In this document: positions 18,514-26,516 of the stretch, in pieces
Position numbering within the stretch: the stretch's first letter is position 1
How the letters are laid out: each line of letters starts with the position of its first letter
Assembly (NCBI GenBank): GCA_046349355.1
Contig: JAXMCM010000024.1
Coordinates: 144,176 to 208,175, forward strand
Length of the DNA: 64,000 nucleotides
Origin: CALKJU01 sp046349355
GTDB taxonomy: Bacteria > Pseudomonadota > Alphaproteobacteria > Geminicoccales > Geminicoccaceae
Direction: 5' to 3'
Made by a program: the position numbers and the translations under genes
The notes under the pieces: model-generated
Database searches by the model: none
Told to the model about the DNA's origin: nothing
Seen by the model: the letters and a program-made list of their open reading frames with translations, nothing else

Positions 18514-19077
18514 ATGACACTTTCCGAGAAAACGCAGATTCGGATTAGCATAGCCACACTACTAGCTGCCGCCTCAGCGTTAGTATACGGCTCGTTTATT
18601 GTCAGCAATTTATTGCGAGATTTTGATCAACTAAAGAGTGACGTCGGGTTACTAAGGAAGGATATTGGCACCCTTGCAGCCAATTCCCCGGCGTGTCCAT
18701 TTGCTGTAAGGCAAGTAGGTTCCTTAGCAGCTGACCAATCAACCACAATTTCCGCTCCTGCAGGCTCGCTATTGCTCGCACAGGCGTATGCGAGAGGTAT
18801 CGGCGACAAAGAAAAGCCTAATGATCCTTGGCACTGGCAATCTTTGCAAGCTACTATATTAATTAACTCACGAGCGTGCAGCTCAAGTGTCGAACATTTT
18901 CGTGACAATGCACAAGAGCAACACGTCTCAGTTGGGTGCCTACGATATTTGGATGGAAACCCCGTAGTAATAGGCCTCGCCAAAGCAGTTGGTGGCCAAA
19001 CGAGCTTTCTCGATGCTGTCGTCGAGTTTGTTGTCATCGGACAGGACGAGAAATGCTTGGCACAACGACTTTCCTAG
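18514..19077 (+). CDS. Membrane-anchored protein of unknown function in the AT-rich islet
   Basis: The 187-aa product starts MTLSEKTQIRISIATLLAAA. It has one transmembrane helix (about residues 10-33), a short coiled-coil-like stretch (LLRDFDQLKSDVGLLRKDIG), and a C-terminal soluble domain with four Cys residues. The topology of a short cytoplasmic N-terminus and single helix resembles many mobile-element or phage small anchored proteins, but no named family is recognised. A GTG at 18505 is an alternative start; neither has a good Shine-Dalgarno. Base composition and codon use differ from the flanks, which suggests horizontal acquisition. Confidence 0.6.
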   Translation: MTLSEKTQIRISIATLLAAASALVYGSFIVSNLLRDFDQLKSDVGLLRKDIGTLAANSPACPFAVRQVGSLAADQSTTISAPAGSLLLAQAYARGIGDKEKPNDPWHWQSLQATILINSRACSSSVEHFRDNAQEQHVSVGCLRYLDGNPVVIGLAKAVGGQTSFLDAVVEFVVIGQDEKCLAQRLS

Positions 19078-19140
19078 TGCCCAGATATATGGTTGATATG
19101 ACCATCTGATCTCTAACGCTTCCGCATTTTGGGAGTTTGG

Positions 19141-20094
19141 GTGTTGACGAAAGAGGAAATTTCGGCGGAGAAGATAATGGAACTCAGATCGTTCTTCGCG
19201 CACCTCGATACGCGAAAAACGGAAGCGAAGCGAATCTTAGCTAGCAGAAACGAAAGCGCCGTTTACTTCGCCATAGTTGGGCTGAATTGTAGTTTTGACT
19301 GTCATGATATGGGATGCTCTGTACTTCTCAGGCGTGTTCCTACTCCGCCCAACGACGTGGAGTTAGCACGCGCCCTGCTTGAGCCACACTGGGCGAGCAC
19401 GATCTCTCGGTTCTCTGGCGCGCCATGGTATGAACTATGTATCCCACTCGACATTTCGAAAGACAGGGGGTTCCTGTATGATCTTGGATTGTGGATTTTA
19501 GCGATGATGCGTGTACGAAGTCTGATTGACGTGCTGGTGCTAGCCTCCGCCAGCCATTCTTGGTCGGTAGTGGCTGCAATTCCGTCGAGACAATTAGATG
19601 TCACGCTAATTGAAGATATGCCTAACGCTTGGATCTTTCGTCCAAACGCCATCTTCGGCGCCGAGGATGCACGCTGGGTTTCTAACAACATCGTGCCCTT
19701 CGTTACACTATTGAGCATACCTCAGTTCCGACTTGCTGTTGACTCGATTACAACATTCCAACATCAAGCGAATCTTTGAATGGTTATTGTGATGCTCTGG
19801 GCTGGCATCGAAAGTCTCTTCGATGCAGATTCTGAGATTCGATTTCGAGTGTCCGCTTACATTGCATCACTTCTTGAAGAAAAAGGTGAAGGACGACTTG
19901 CTCGTTACCGTACTACGGTGCGCTTGTATGATGTTCGTTCAAAGGCTGTTCACGGTCGAAAGCTAAGTCAACCAGCTGCCATTGCGTACATCACCGATAC
20001 ATCTGATTTACTGTCAAGGCTCATCCAATCGATCATCGCTCGCGGGAGTTTTCCTAGTAGAGCTGATTTGGACAAGTTTCTTTTCGATAACTAG
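19141..20094 (+). pseudogene. Apea-like HEPN-domain protein interrupted by an in-frame TGA
   Basis: One reading frame runs from a GTG at 19141 (GGGAG 5 bp upstream) to the stop at 20094, broken only by TGA at 19777-19779. The part before the stop is 212 aa of alpha/beta sequence. The part after it carries the Apea-like HEPN core: MLWAGIESLFDADSEIRFRV, YIASLLEEKGE, then LYDVRSKAVHGRK, whose R-S-K-A-V-H is the RX4H catalytic motif of HEPN RNases. The stop falls inside a continuous domain (FQHQANL*MVIVMLWAGIE). A TGA is directly followed by ATG, so reinitiation is conceivable. HEPN proteins commonly act in defence or toxin systems. Confidence 0.7.
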
Positions 20095-20537
20095 CAATTT
20101 GCAATGTACTATCGCTTACACTCGCCTGCATCAGACGCGCAGTAGGACGCACTTCCTACTCCTGATCATTCTGAATCTGAGCAGATTATCTTGCTATTGA
20201 ACATTGGCCCTCGTGCTTGCGCAAGAGCTAGCAAGCGTAGGCGCAATATTTCATTCGAAATCATTTTCGTCCGACGAGAGGGGCGGAGTTGCGATGCAAA
20301 TGACGCGATTGGACTGCGAGAATATGCCCTCAGGGACAAAATAGCAGGCGTACATTTCACAAGGATCTACCTAGGTCCCGGGCTCGTGACGAGGGCTGAG
20401 ACCTCTGGAGCGTTGTGCGCCAAGATTCGGATGATGACTTTTGGCTTGCTCGAGAACATTGGCATCGCCGGGTCGGGCGCCGGCGTCCCGTTCACAGTGC
20501 TGGACGAGCGTCTGGAGCATGCCCGCGGGGCGGACGG
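20095..20537. other. No confident gene; transition from AT-rich islet to GC-rich DNA
   Basis: About 440 bp. AT-rich sequence continues to roughly 20440 and then composition returns to the genome norm. Open frames here (up to 116 codons) have no recognisable domain or ribosome-binding site. The right end of the islet probably lies near 20440. Confidence 0.5.
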
Positions 20538-20735
20538 CTGAGGGCGGACTTCGGGCCGGAGATCCTGCGGATCCTCCGGACCAGCGGATGCCTGTTCGTC
20601 CGGCATGGCAAGGGTGACCACTCGATCTGGTTCCGTCCGCTGATGCGCAGAAACTTCACCGTCGACAGCAAGGTGAAGTCACGGCACACGGCCAACGCCA
20701 TCATGAAGCAGGCCGGGATCGAGCATCGATTCTGA
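20538..20735 (+). CDS. HicA-family toxin, solitary, start uncertain
   Basis: Reading from 20538 gives about 65 aa: RADFGPEILRILRTSGCLFV, RHGKGDHSIWFRPL, then SRHTANAIMKQAGIEHRF. This is the double-stranded-RNA-binding-like fold of HicA mRNA interferases, with the catalytic His in GDHSIW and the characteristic C-terminal ILKQAG-like helix. The only in-frame codon at the expected start is CTG at 20538; an in-frame GTG lies far upstream at 20415. No HicB antitoxin is found on either side. It may be a 5'-damaged gene or one using a rare start. Confidence 0.62.
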   Translation: MRADFGPEILRILRTSGCLFVRHGKGDHSIWFRPLMRRNFTVDSKVKSRHTANAIMKQAGIEHRF

Positions 20736-20807
20736 CGGCAGCGGGTGGTGGGTCTGAACCCGGACCACAGTCTATCGAGGCCAGCGAGCACCGACGGAGC
20801 CGAGTCC

Positions 20808-21334
20808 TTGACCCGACATCCGATCATCCGCGCCTGCGACCCCGGCGACCTTCCTCTCATCGAGGCCCTGTATCGGGCCGCCTTTCCCTTGAGGACCTCG
20901 TTCCGCTGGTCCGCGATCTCCTGCAGGACCCGACTGTCAGCACGGCCCTGGTCGCGGAGCGCGACGGCCACCCCGTCGGCAGCGTGATCTTCACGCGCTG
21001 TGCCGTCGCCGGCTCGGCGGCGCAGGTGGCGCTGCTGGGGCCGCTGGCCGTGCAGCCGCCGTGCCAGCGGCGGGGAGTCGGCGGGTCACTGGTGCGGGAT
21101 GGATTCGGGCGTCTCGGCGATCAGGGAATCGCAAGGGTGCTCGTGCTGGGCGATCCGGCCTACTATGGGCGGTTCGGGTTCCGGCAGGATATGCGGATCG
21201 AGCCGCCCTATCCGCTACCCGGGGCGTGGGCCGGGGCGTGGCAGTCGGTGGCGCTCGGGGACACCGGCGGCGAGGTGGCGGGACGGCTCGAGGTGCCGCC
21301 GGCGTGGCGCCGGCCGGAGCTGTGGGGGCCCTGA
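20808..21334 (+). pseudogene. GNAT family N-acetyltransferase with a one-base frameshift
   Basis: The N-terminal part (TRHPIIRACDPGDLPLIEAL, YRAAFP) is in one frame from a TTG at 20808 with GGAG upstream. The rest (EDLVPLVRDLLQDPTVSTAL, then the acetyl-CoA loop LAVQPPCQRRGVGGSLVRDG and YYGRFGFRQ) continues in the -1 frame. The switch occurs at about 20887-20892 (cctttcccttgagg), consistent with loss of one base. Restored length is about 175 aa, similar to YhbS-type acetyltransferases. It could be real decay or a homopolymer sequencing error. Confidence 0.72.
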
Positions 21335-21390
21335 CGCGAGGTAGCCGGCGACCCCCTGGAGGATCCGCGCAGCGCATGGCCGGCGCCGCG

Positions 21391-22284
21391 TCAGCGGGGA
21401 TATCGCAGCGCCTCCACCAGCACCGCGAAGGCTGGCGTCGGCTGGCGGCGGGTCGGGTAGTAGAGGTGGTAGCCGGGGAACGACGGGCACCAGTCGGCGA
21501 GGACCTGGACGAGGCGACCTTCAGCGAGGTGGGCGGTGACCTGGTCCTCCGGCACGAAGGCGAGGCCGATGCCGGCAAGGGTGGCGTTGAGGCGCAGGCC
21601 CGCGGTGTTGACCACGAGCGGGCCGTCGACACGGACGCGCAGGTCGCGCCCGTCCCTGCCGAACTCCCAGGCATAGAGGCCGCCCAGGGTCGGCAGGCGG
21701 ATGTTGATGCAGGCGTGCCCGATGAGGTCCTGCGGCGTCGCCGGCTGCGGACGGGTCATGAAGTAGGCTGGAGCGCCGACGACGACCATGCGCATGTCGG
21801 GACCGACCCGCACCGCGACCATGTCGCGGTCCACCTGCTCGCCGAGGCGGATGCCGGCGTCGAAGCGACCGGCGACGATGTCGGTGAGGCCCTGGTCGAC
21901 GACGACCTCGACGCGGATGTCGGGATAGGCCGGCAGCAGGCGGGCCAGGGCCGGCCACAGGATGGTCTCGGCGGCATGCTCGCCGGCGGTGAGGCGCAGG
22001 TTGCCGGCCGGACGCTCGCGCAGGGCGCTCAGGGCCTCCAGCGCCGAGTCGATCCCGTCGACATGCGGCCCGACCGCGTCGAGCAGGCGCTCGCCGGCCT
22101 CGGTCGGGGCAACGCTGCGCGTGGTCCGGCTGAGCAGGCGCAGGCCCAGCCGCGCCTCGAGGCTGCGCACGGTGTGGCTCAGGGCGGAGGGCGTGACCCC
22201 GAGCTTCGCGGCCGCCCGGGTGAAGCTGCGCTCGCGGGCCACGGCGAGGAAGGCAAGGAGGTCACCGAGGCGCTCGCGCGACAT
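21391..22284 (-). CDS. LysR-family transcriptional regulator
   Basis: This 297-aa regulator has an N-terminal winged helix-turn-helix (about 1-62: FLAVARERSFTRAAAKLGVT, SALSHTVRSLEARLGLRLL) and a LysR substrate-binding domain (about 90-290). It is divergent from an aldo/keto reductase with a 111-bp intergenic region, the usual arrangement for a LysR controlling its neighbour. Similar pairs respond to carbonyl or aromatic compounds, but the ligand is unknown. Confidence 0.92.
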   Translation of the reverse strand: MSRERLGDLLAFLAVARERSFTRAAAKLGVTPSALSHTVRSLEARLGLRLLSRTTRSVAPTEAGERLLDAVGPHVDGIDSALEALSALRERPAGNLRLTAGEHAAETILWPALARLLPAYPDIRVEVVVDQGLTDIVAGRFDAGIRLGEQVDRDMVAVRVGPDMRMVVVGAPAYFMTRPQPATPQDLIGHACINIRLPTLGGLYAWEFGRDGRDLRVRVDGPLVVNTAGLRLNATLAGIGLAFVPEDQVTAHLAEGRLVQVLADWCPSFPGYHLYYPTRRQPTPAFAVLVEALRYPR

Positions 22285-22395
22285 TGCTGAATCCGGCTCA
22301 AGGGTTCATGCGCATTATGCGCGCTAATCGCCGCCACCGGTACGGCGTAGATGCACGGCGGCGGGCAGAGCGGCCCGCGCCACGGGAGCAAGACG

Positions 22396-23384
22396 ATGCA
22401 GCAGCGCGAGCTTGGCCGAAGCGGCCTCAGGGTGTCGGCCCTGGGCCTCGGCTGCATGGGGCTGAGCTTCGGCTACGGTCCGGCGGTGGCCCAGGCGGAC
22501 GGCATCGCCTTGATCCGGGCCGCCGTCGAGCGCGGCGTCACCTTCTTCGACACGGCCGAGATCTATGGCCCGTTCACCAACGAGGAGCTGGTCGGGGAGG
22601 CGCTGGCGCCGGTGCGCGACGAGGTGGTCATCGCCACCAAGTTCGGCTTCGACATCGGGCCCGACGGGGCATCGCGCGGCCTGAGCAGCCGGCCCGAGCA
22701 CATCCGTGCCGTGGCCGAGGCTTCGCTCAGGCGGTTGCGCACCGACCGCATCGACCTCCTCTACCAGCACCGGGTCGACCCGGCCGTACCGATCGAGGAC
22801 GTCGCCGGGGCGGTCAAGGACCTCGTCCGTCAGGGCAAGGTGCGGCATTTCGGGCTGTCCGAGCCGGGTCCGCAGACGATCCGCCGCGCCCATGCCGTGC
22901 AGCCGGTGGCGGCGGTGCAGAGCGAATACTCGCTGTGGTGGCGGCGGCCGGAGGCCCTGATCCTGCCGCTGCTCGAGGAGCTGGGCATCGGCCTCGTGCC
23001 GTTCAGTCCGCTCGGCAAGGGTTTCCTCACCGGCGCCATCGATGCCGCGACGAGCTTCGACAAGAGCGACTTCCGCAACATCGTGCCCCGGTTCACCGCC
23101 GAGGCACGGGCTGCCAACCAGCGCCTGGTCGACGAGCTCGGCCGGATCGCCGCCCGGCTCATGGCGACGCCGGCGCAGGTGGCGCTGGCCTGGCTGCTGG
23201 CGCAGAAGCCGTGGATCGTGCCGATCCCGGGGACGACCAAGCGGCACCGGCTGGAGGAGAACCTCGCGTCGGCGGACTGGCGTTGTCGCCAGCGGACCTC
23301 GCCGCCATCGAGCAGGCGCTGGCGGCGATCCCGGTGCAGGGCGAACGCTATCCCGAGCGGCTGGAGAAGATGACCGGGCTCTGA
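22396..23384 (+). pseudogene. Aldo/keto reductase with a 3' frameshift
   Basis: The first roughly 295 residues read cleanly as an aldo/keto reductase: LGLGCMGLSFGYG, FFDTAEIYGPFTNEELVGEA (catalytic Asp and Tyr), VIATKFGF, the proton-relay His in YQHRVDP, and VPFSPLGKGFLTG. At about 23275-23284 the frame breaks; the expected tail (LSPADLAAIEQALAAIPVQG ... ERLEKMTGL) continues in the -1 frame to 23384. Read as is, the protein ends in an unrelated basic tail at 23373. The ATG at 22396 follows GGGAGC. The active site precedes the lesion, so some activity is conceivable. Confidence 0.8.
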
Positions 23385-23641
23385 GCCGGCGCACGGTTGC
23401 CGGGTCGCGCCGTCAACGCGGTCACCTCCATCTGCCGGGCGGACGTCCGCGGTTCGTCGAGGCGGCCAAGCCGCGCGTCGCGTGCCGCGGTACCCGGGAT
23501 CTGTCCGGCTATCATGATTCCGCGGAGGCCGCGGACTGGTGCAGCATGCCGATGGGACGGCCTTGGCTGTCGAACGGCACCGACGGGACCAGATCGCTGC
23601 CAGCCGCACCAGGCTCGCGATCAACCGAGCCGCGCCGCCGC

Positions 23642-24622
23642 TCAGGGGTTGCAGTGCTCGCACTGGCCCGGATCGGCGCGCTCGTCCTCGCCGCGCAGCC
23701 GGACCCGGCGCTCGCAGCCGCATCCGGCACAGCGGTGGATCTCGGCGACCAGGCGCGCGGTCGGCAGGCCGCAGGCGGCGCAGGGCAGGCCGCGGGCGAC
23801 GTCGACCATGCCGAAGCCGGGGGTGCCGCAGTCGGGGCACAGGCTGGCGGCGCGGCGGACGAGGCGCATGGCGGCGCGGCGGATCATCACCATGCGGGTC
23901 GGGTTGAGATGGGCGCGCATGTCGGTGACGAGCAGCGCCCGGCCGTCGAACGACAGGGCGGCGGCGGTGGCGATCTTCGCCGCGAGCTCGTCGCGGTCGC
24001 GGATACCCTTGAGGAACAGCGGGCGGCCGGGGGCGACGAGGGCCGCCTGCGCCGGCGGCAGCGTCGCCAGGGCGTCGGCGACGAGGTCCGGGCTCTCGAC
24101 CGGCACGTGCGGCTGGACGACGACGGCGTGGGCCGGAAAGCCGATGCCCGACAGGAAGGGCTCGAGCGGGTCGCCGGGGCCGCAGACGAGGCTGTCGTAG
24201 TTGGTGCGGCGGACGACGATGGCCTCGCGGATCTCGAGCCCGCGTTCGTCGTCGACGAGCAGCACGAGCTCCGTGCCGCCGGGGATGCCCGGGATGTAGG
24301 GGTGCGGGCCGTAGGCGCCCTCGCTGGCGATGCCCAGCGCCGTGCCGGCGAGGCGCATGCCGAGCCGCGCCTTGGCCCGTGCCGCCTCCAGCATCGAGCC
24401 GTAGCGGGCGATCTCGCCGGTGAAGGTGCCGAAGGCGTCGGTGTCGATGCCGGGGGGCACGACCAGGCGGGCGCCGAGGACGCGGGCGACGGGCGGCGCG
24501 ATGGCACGCTGCTTGTCGTGCATGCTGCCGAGGGCGATCTCGGCGCCGGCGTAGGGGTTTTGCGGCCTGGTCACGATGCGCGCCTGGGAACCTGCGGGGC
24601 AACGGGGCTTGCGACGGCCCAT
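23642..24622 (-). CDS. DUF6671 family protein with C-terminal zinc-ribbon-like cysteines
   Basis: The product is 326 aa from the ATG at 24622 (GAAGGCGGG upstream), or 310 aa from a GTG at 24574, where family similarity begins (TRPQNPYAGAEIALGSMHDK). The central part is alpha/beta (GTALGIASEGAYGPHPYIPG). The C-terminus has paired Cys motifs CPDCG, CAACG, CAGCGCE and CEHC, suggesting two zinc-binding knuckles. The function of DUF6671 proteins is not established. No operon partner is evident. Confidence 0.78.
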   Translation of the reverse strand: MGRRKPRCPAGSQARIVTRPQNPYAGAEIALGSMHDKQRAIAPPVARVLGARLVVPPGIDTDAFGTFTGEIARYGSMLEAARAKARLGMRLAGTALGIASEGAYGPHPYIPGIPGGTELVLLVDDERGLEIREAIVVRRTNYDSLVCGPGDPLEPFLSGIGFPAHAVVVQPHVPVESPDLVADALATLPPAQAALVAPGRPLFLKGIRDRDELAAKIATAAALSFDGRALLVTDMRAHLNPTRMVMIRRAAMRLVRRAASLCPDCGTPGFGMVDVARGLPCAACGLPTARLVAEIHRCAGCGCERRVRLRGEDERADPGQCEHCNP

Positions 24623-24728
24623 GTGGCCCGCCTTCGGTGCCGATGCCAGTGCCGGACGGGTGCCGGGTGATCCGCGACGGCCGGCGGGCGCGTAGGCACC
24701 GGCATCCGCAACGATCCGGATCGCCGAG

Positions 24729-25184
24729 ATGGCCACCACCGCCCTCCGCACTCCCTCCCCGCCGCCGGCGGCCCTGTGGCTGGGCGGCTCCGGGCTGCTG
24801 CCCTTCGCCGGGCTGGCGCTGGCGACCTGGCTGCTGCCGGAGGCGCGGGTACCGGCGGCGGTGCACGCGGTCGTCGCCTACGGGGCGGTGATCCTCTCCT
24901 TCGTCGGCGGGGCCCACTGGGGCTTCGGCAGCAAGGGGCCGGGCTCGGCGGCACTGCTGGCGGCGAGCGTGGTGCCGTCGCTGCTGGGCTGGGTGGCGCT
25001 GCTGCTGCCGCCGGTGCCGGGCCTGCTGCTGCTGGCCGCCGGCTTCGCGGCGGTGCTGCTGGTCGACCGCGAGGCGGTGTCGGCGGCCCTGGCGCCGCCC
25101 TGGTGGATGCGGCTGCGGCTGCCGCTGTCGCTGACGGTGGCAGCACTGCTGCTGCTGGCGGTGGCGGGCGTGCTGCTGCGCTGA
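24729..25184 (+). CDS. DUF3429 family small integral membrane protein
   Basis: This 151-aa protein has four to five transmembrane helices and the DUF3429 signature VVAYGAVILSFVGGAHWGFG, shared with eukaryotic TMEM69. Its function is unknown. The ATG at 24729 opens directly into the first helix after a short Pro-rich stretch. Confidence 0.88.
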   Translation: MATTALRTPSPPPAALWLGGSGLLPFAGLALATWLLPEARVPAAVHAVVAYGAVILSFVGGAHWGFGSKGPGSAALLAASVVPSLLGWVALLLPPVPGLLLLAAGFAAVLLVDREAVSAALAPPWWMRLRLPLSLTVAALLLLAVAGVLLR

Positions 25185-25251
25185 GGGACCTCGCGACCCC
25201 GCGGCCGGACCGCTACGCTGCCACGCCATCACGGTCATGGAGGGCAGCAGC

Positions 25252-25647
25252 ATGAGCCGGAACGTCGCCACGGTGCAGGCCATGTACGCAGCGTTCGCCA
25301 CGGGCGACGTCGCGGGCATCCTCGAGCATCTCGATCCGGACGTGGAGTGGGAGCACTCGTGGGGCGGGCGCAGCCTCAAATGGTACCGGCCGCGGCGCGG
25401 CAGGGACTCCGTGCCGGGCTTCTTCGCCGACCTCGCCGACTTCGAGTTCCGCCGCTTCGAGCCGGTGGCGTTCCTCGAGGGCGACGACATGGTGGCGGTG
25501 CCGATCCGGCTGGAGCTGTTCGTCAAGGCTACGGGCAAGACCATCCGTGACCTGGAGGTCCATCTCTGGACCTTCGGCAAGGACGGCAAGGTCACCCAGA
25601 TGCGGCATCTCGTCGACACGCTGCAGTTCGCCGACGCCACCTCCTGA
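25252..25647 (+). CDS. NTF2-like / SnoaL-like domain protein
   Basis: The 131-aa product matches the ketosteroid isomerase-like cone fold: VQAMYAAFATGDVAGILEHL, DPDVEWEHSWG, and EVHLWTFGKDGKVTQMRHLVDT. Such proteins are small hydrolases, isomerases or binding proteins; this one cannot be assigned a reaction. The ATG at 25252 is preceded by GGAGGGCAG; an in-frame ATG 15 bp upstream overlaps that Shine-Dalgarno and is less likely. Confidence 0.85.
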   Translation: MSRNVATVQAMYAAFATGDVAGILEHLDPDVEWEHSWGGRSLKWYRPRRGRDSVPGFFADLADFEFRRFEPVAFLEGDDMVAVPIRLELFVKATGKTIRDLEVHLWTFGKDGKVTQMRHLVDTLQFADATS

Positions 25648-25705
25648 CGGCATGGCAGCCGCCCTGTAGACAGGGCGGGTCCTGGCACCGAAGGGTGGGC
25701 CGCCG

Positions 25706-26431
25706 ATGCTGCTGACCGTGATCAATCCCAACACCACCGCGTCGATGACCGAGAAGATCGGGGCGGCGGCGGGGGCGGCGGCGGCGCCGGGGACGATCGT
25801 CGTGGCGATCAACCCGGCGATGGGGCCGGTCAGCATCGAGGGCTACTACGACGAGGCGTTCTGCGTGCCAGGGATGCTCGAGCGCATCCGCGAGGCCAGG
25901 GACAGCGACGCCTTCGTCATCGCCTGCTTCGACGACACCGGCCTCGACGCCGCCCGGAGCATCGCCGCGGTGCCGGTGATCGGCATCTGCGAGGCGGCGA
26001 TGCACGTGACGACGCTGATCGCCGGCAGCTTCAGCGTGGTGACGACGCTGGGCCGCTCGATCCCGGTGATCGAGCACCTCGCCCGGAAGTACGGGTTCGC
26101 GCATCACTGCCGGAAGGTCCGCGCCGCCGAGGTGCCGGTGCTCGACCTCGAGGATCCGGGCTCGGGTGCGCGCGGCAAGCTCGAGGCCGAGATCGCCCGC
26201 GCGGTCGCCGAGGACAGGCCCGAGGCGATCATCCTCGGCTGTGCCGGCATGGCCGACCTCGCCCGCGACCTGTCCCGGCAGTTCGGGCTGCCGGTGGTCG
26301 ACGGCGTGGCGGCGGCGGTCAAGCTGGCCGAGGGGCTGGTCGGGCTCGGGCTCAGGACCAGCAAGAGCGGTGGCTATGCGGCGCCGCGGCCCAAGCCCTA
26401 CACCGGCAGCTTCGCCGGCTTCGCACCCTGA
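25706..26431 (+). CDS. Asp/Glu/hydantoin racemase family protein
   Basis: This 241-aa cofactor-independent racemase-type protein begins with the conserved VINPNTTASMTEKI. It has the two catalytic-cysteine segments AFVIACFDDTGLDAAR and EAIILGCAGMADL, plus PVVDGVAAAVKLAE. Hydantoin or related amino-acid racemisation is the family role; the true substrate is unknown. There are no hydantoinase genes nearby. Confidence 0.88.
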   Translation: MLLTVINPNTTASMTEKIGAAAGAAAAPGTIVVAINPAMGPVSIEGYYDEAFCVPGMLERIREARDSDAFVIACFDDTGLDAARSIAAVPVIGICEAAMHVTTLIAGSFSVVTTLGRSIPVIEHLARKYGFAHHCRKVRAAEVPVLDLEDPGSGARGKLEAEIARAVAEDRPEAIILGCAGMADLARDLSRQFGLPVVDGVAAAVKLAEGLVGLGLRTSKSGGYAAPRPKPYTGSFAGFAP

Positions 26432-26516
26432 GCGGCTTCGCTTGGCCTGTGGCCTCGGGCCTTGCTAGGGCGCGACTGAGCTAGTTCCAGCCGCCCGCAG
26501 GGACAGGGACGCCCGG

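Noticed and set aside
19777..19779. TGA as a selenocysteine codon
   Set aside because: HEPN proteins are not known selenoproteins, and no obvious SECIS-like stem was seen just downstream. A nonsense mutation or gene split is simpler.
20191..20541. A 116-codon frame preceding the HicA-like gene, possibly its antitoxin
   Set aside because: The translation has no HicB-like fold or helix-turn-helix and crosses the composition boundary of the islet.
23385..23641. A minus-strand fragment reading AGSDLVPSVPFDSQGRPIGM that looks protein-like
   Set aside because: It is too short, has no recognisable family or ribosome-binding site, and could be chance.
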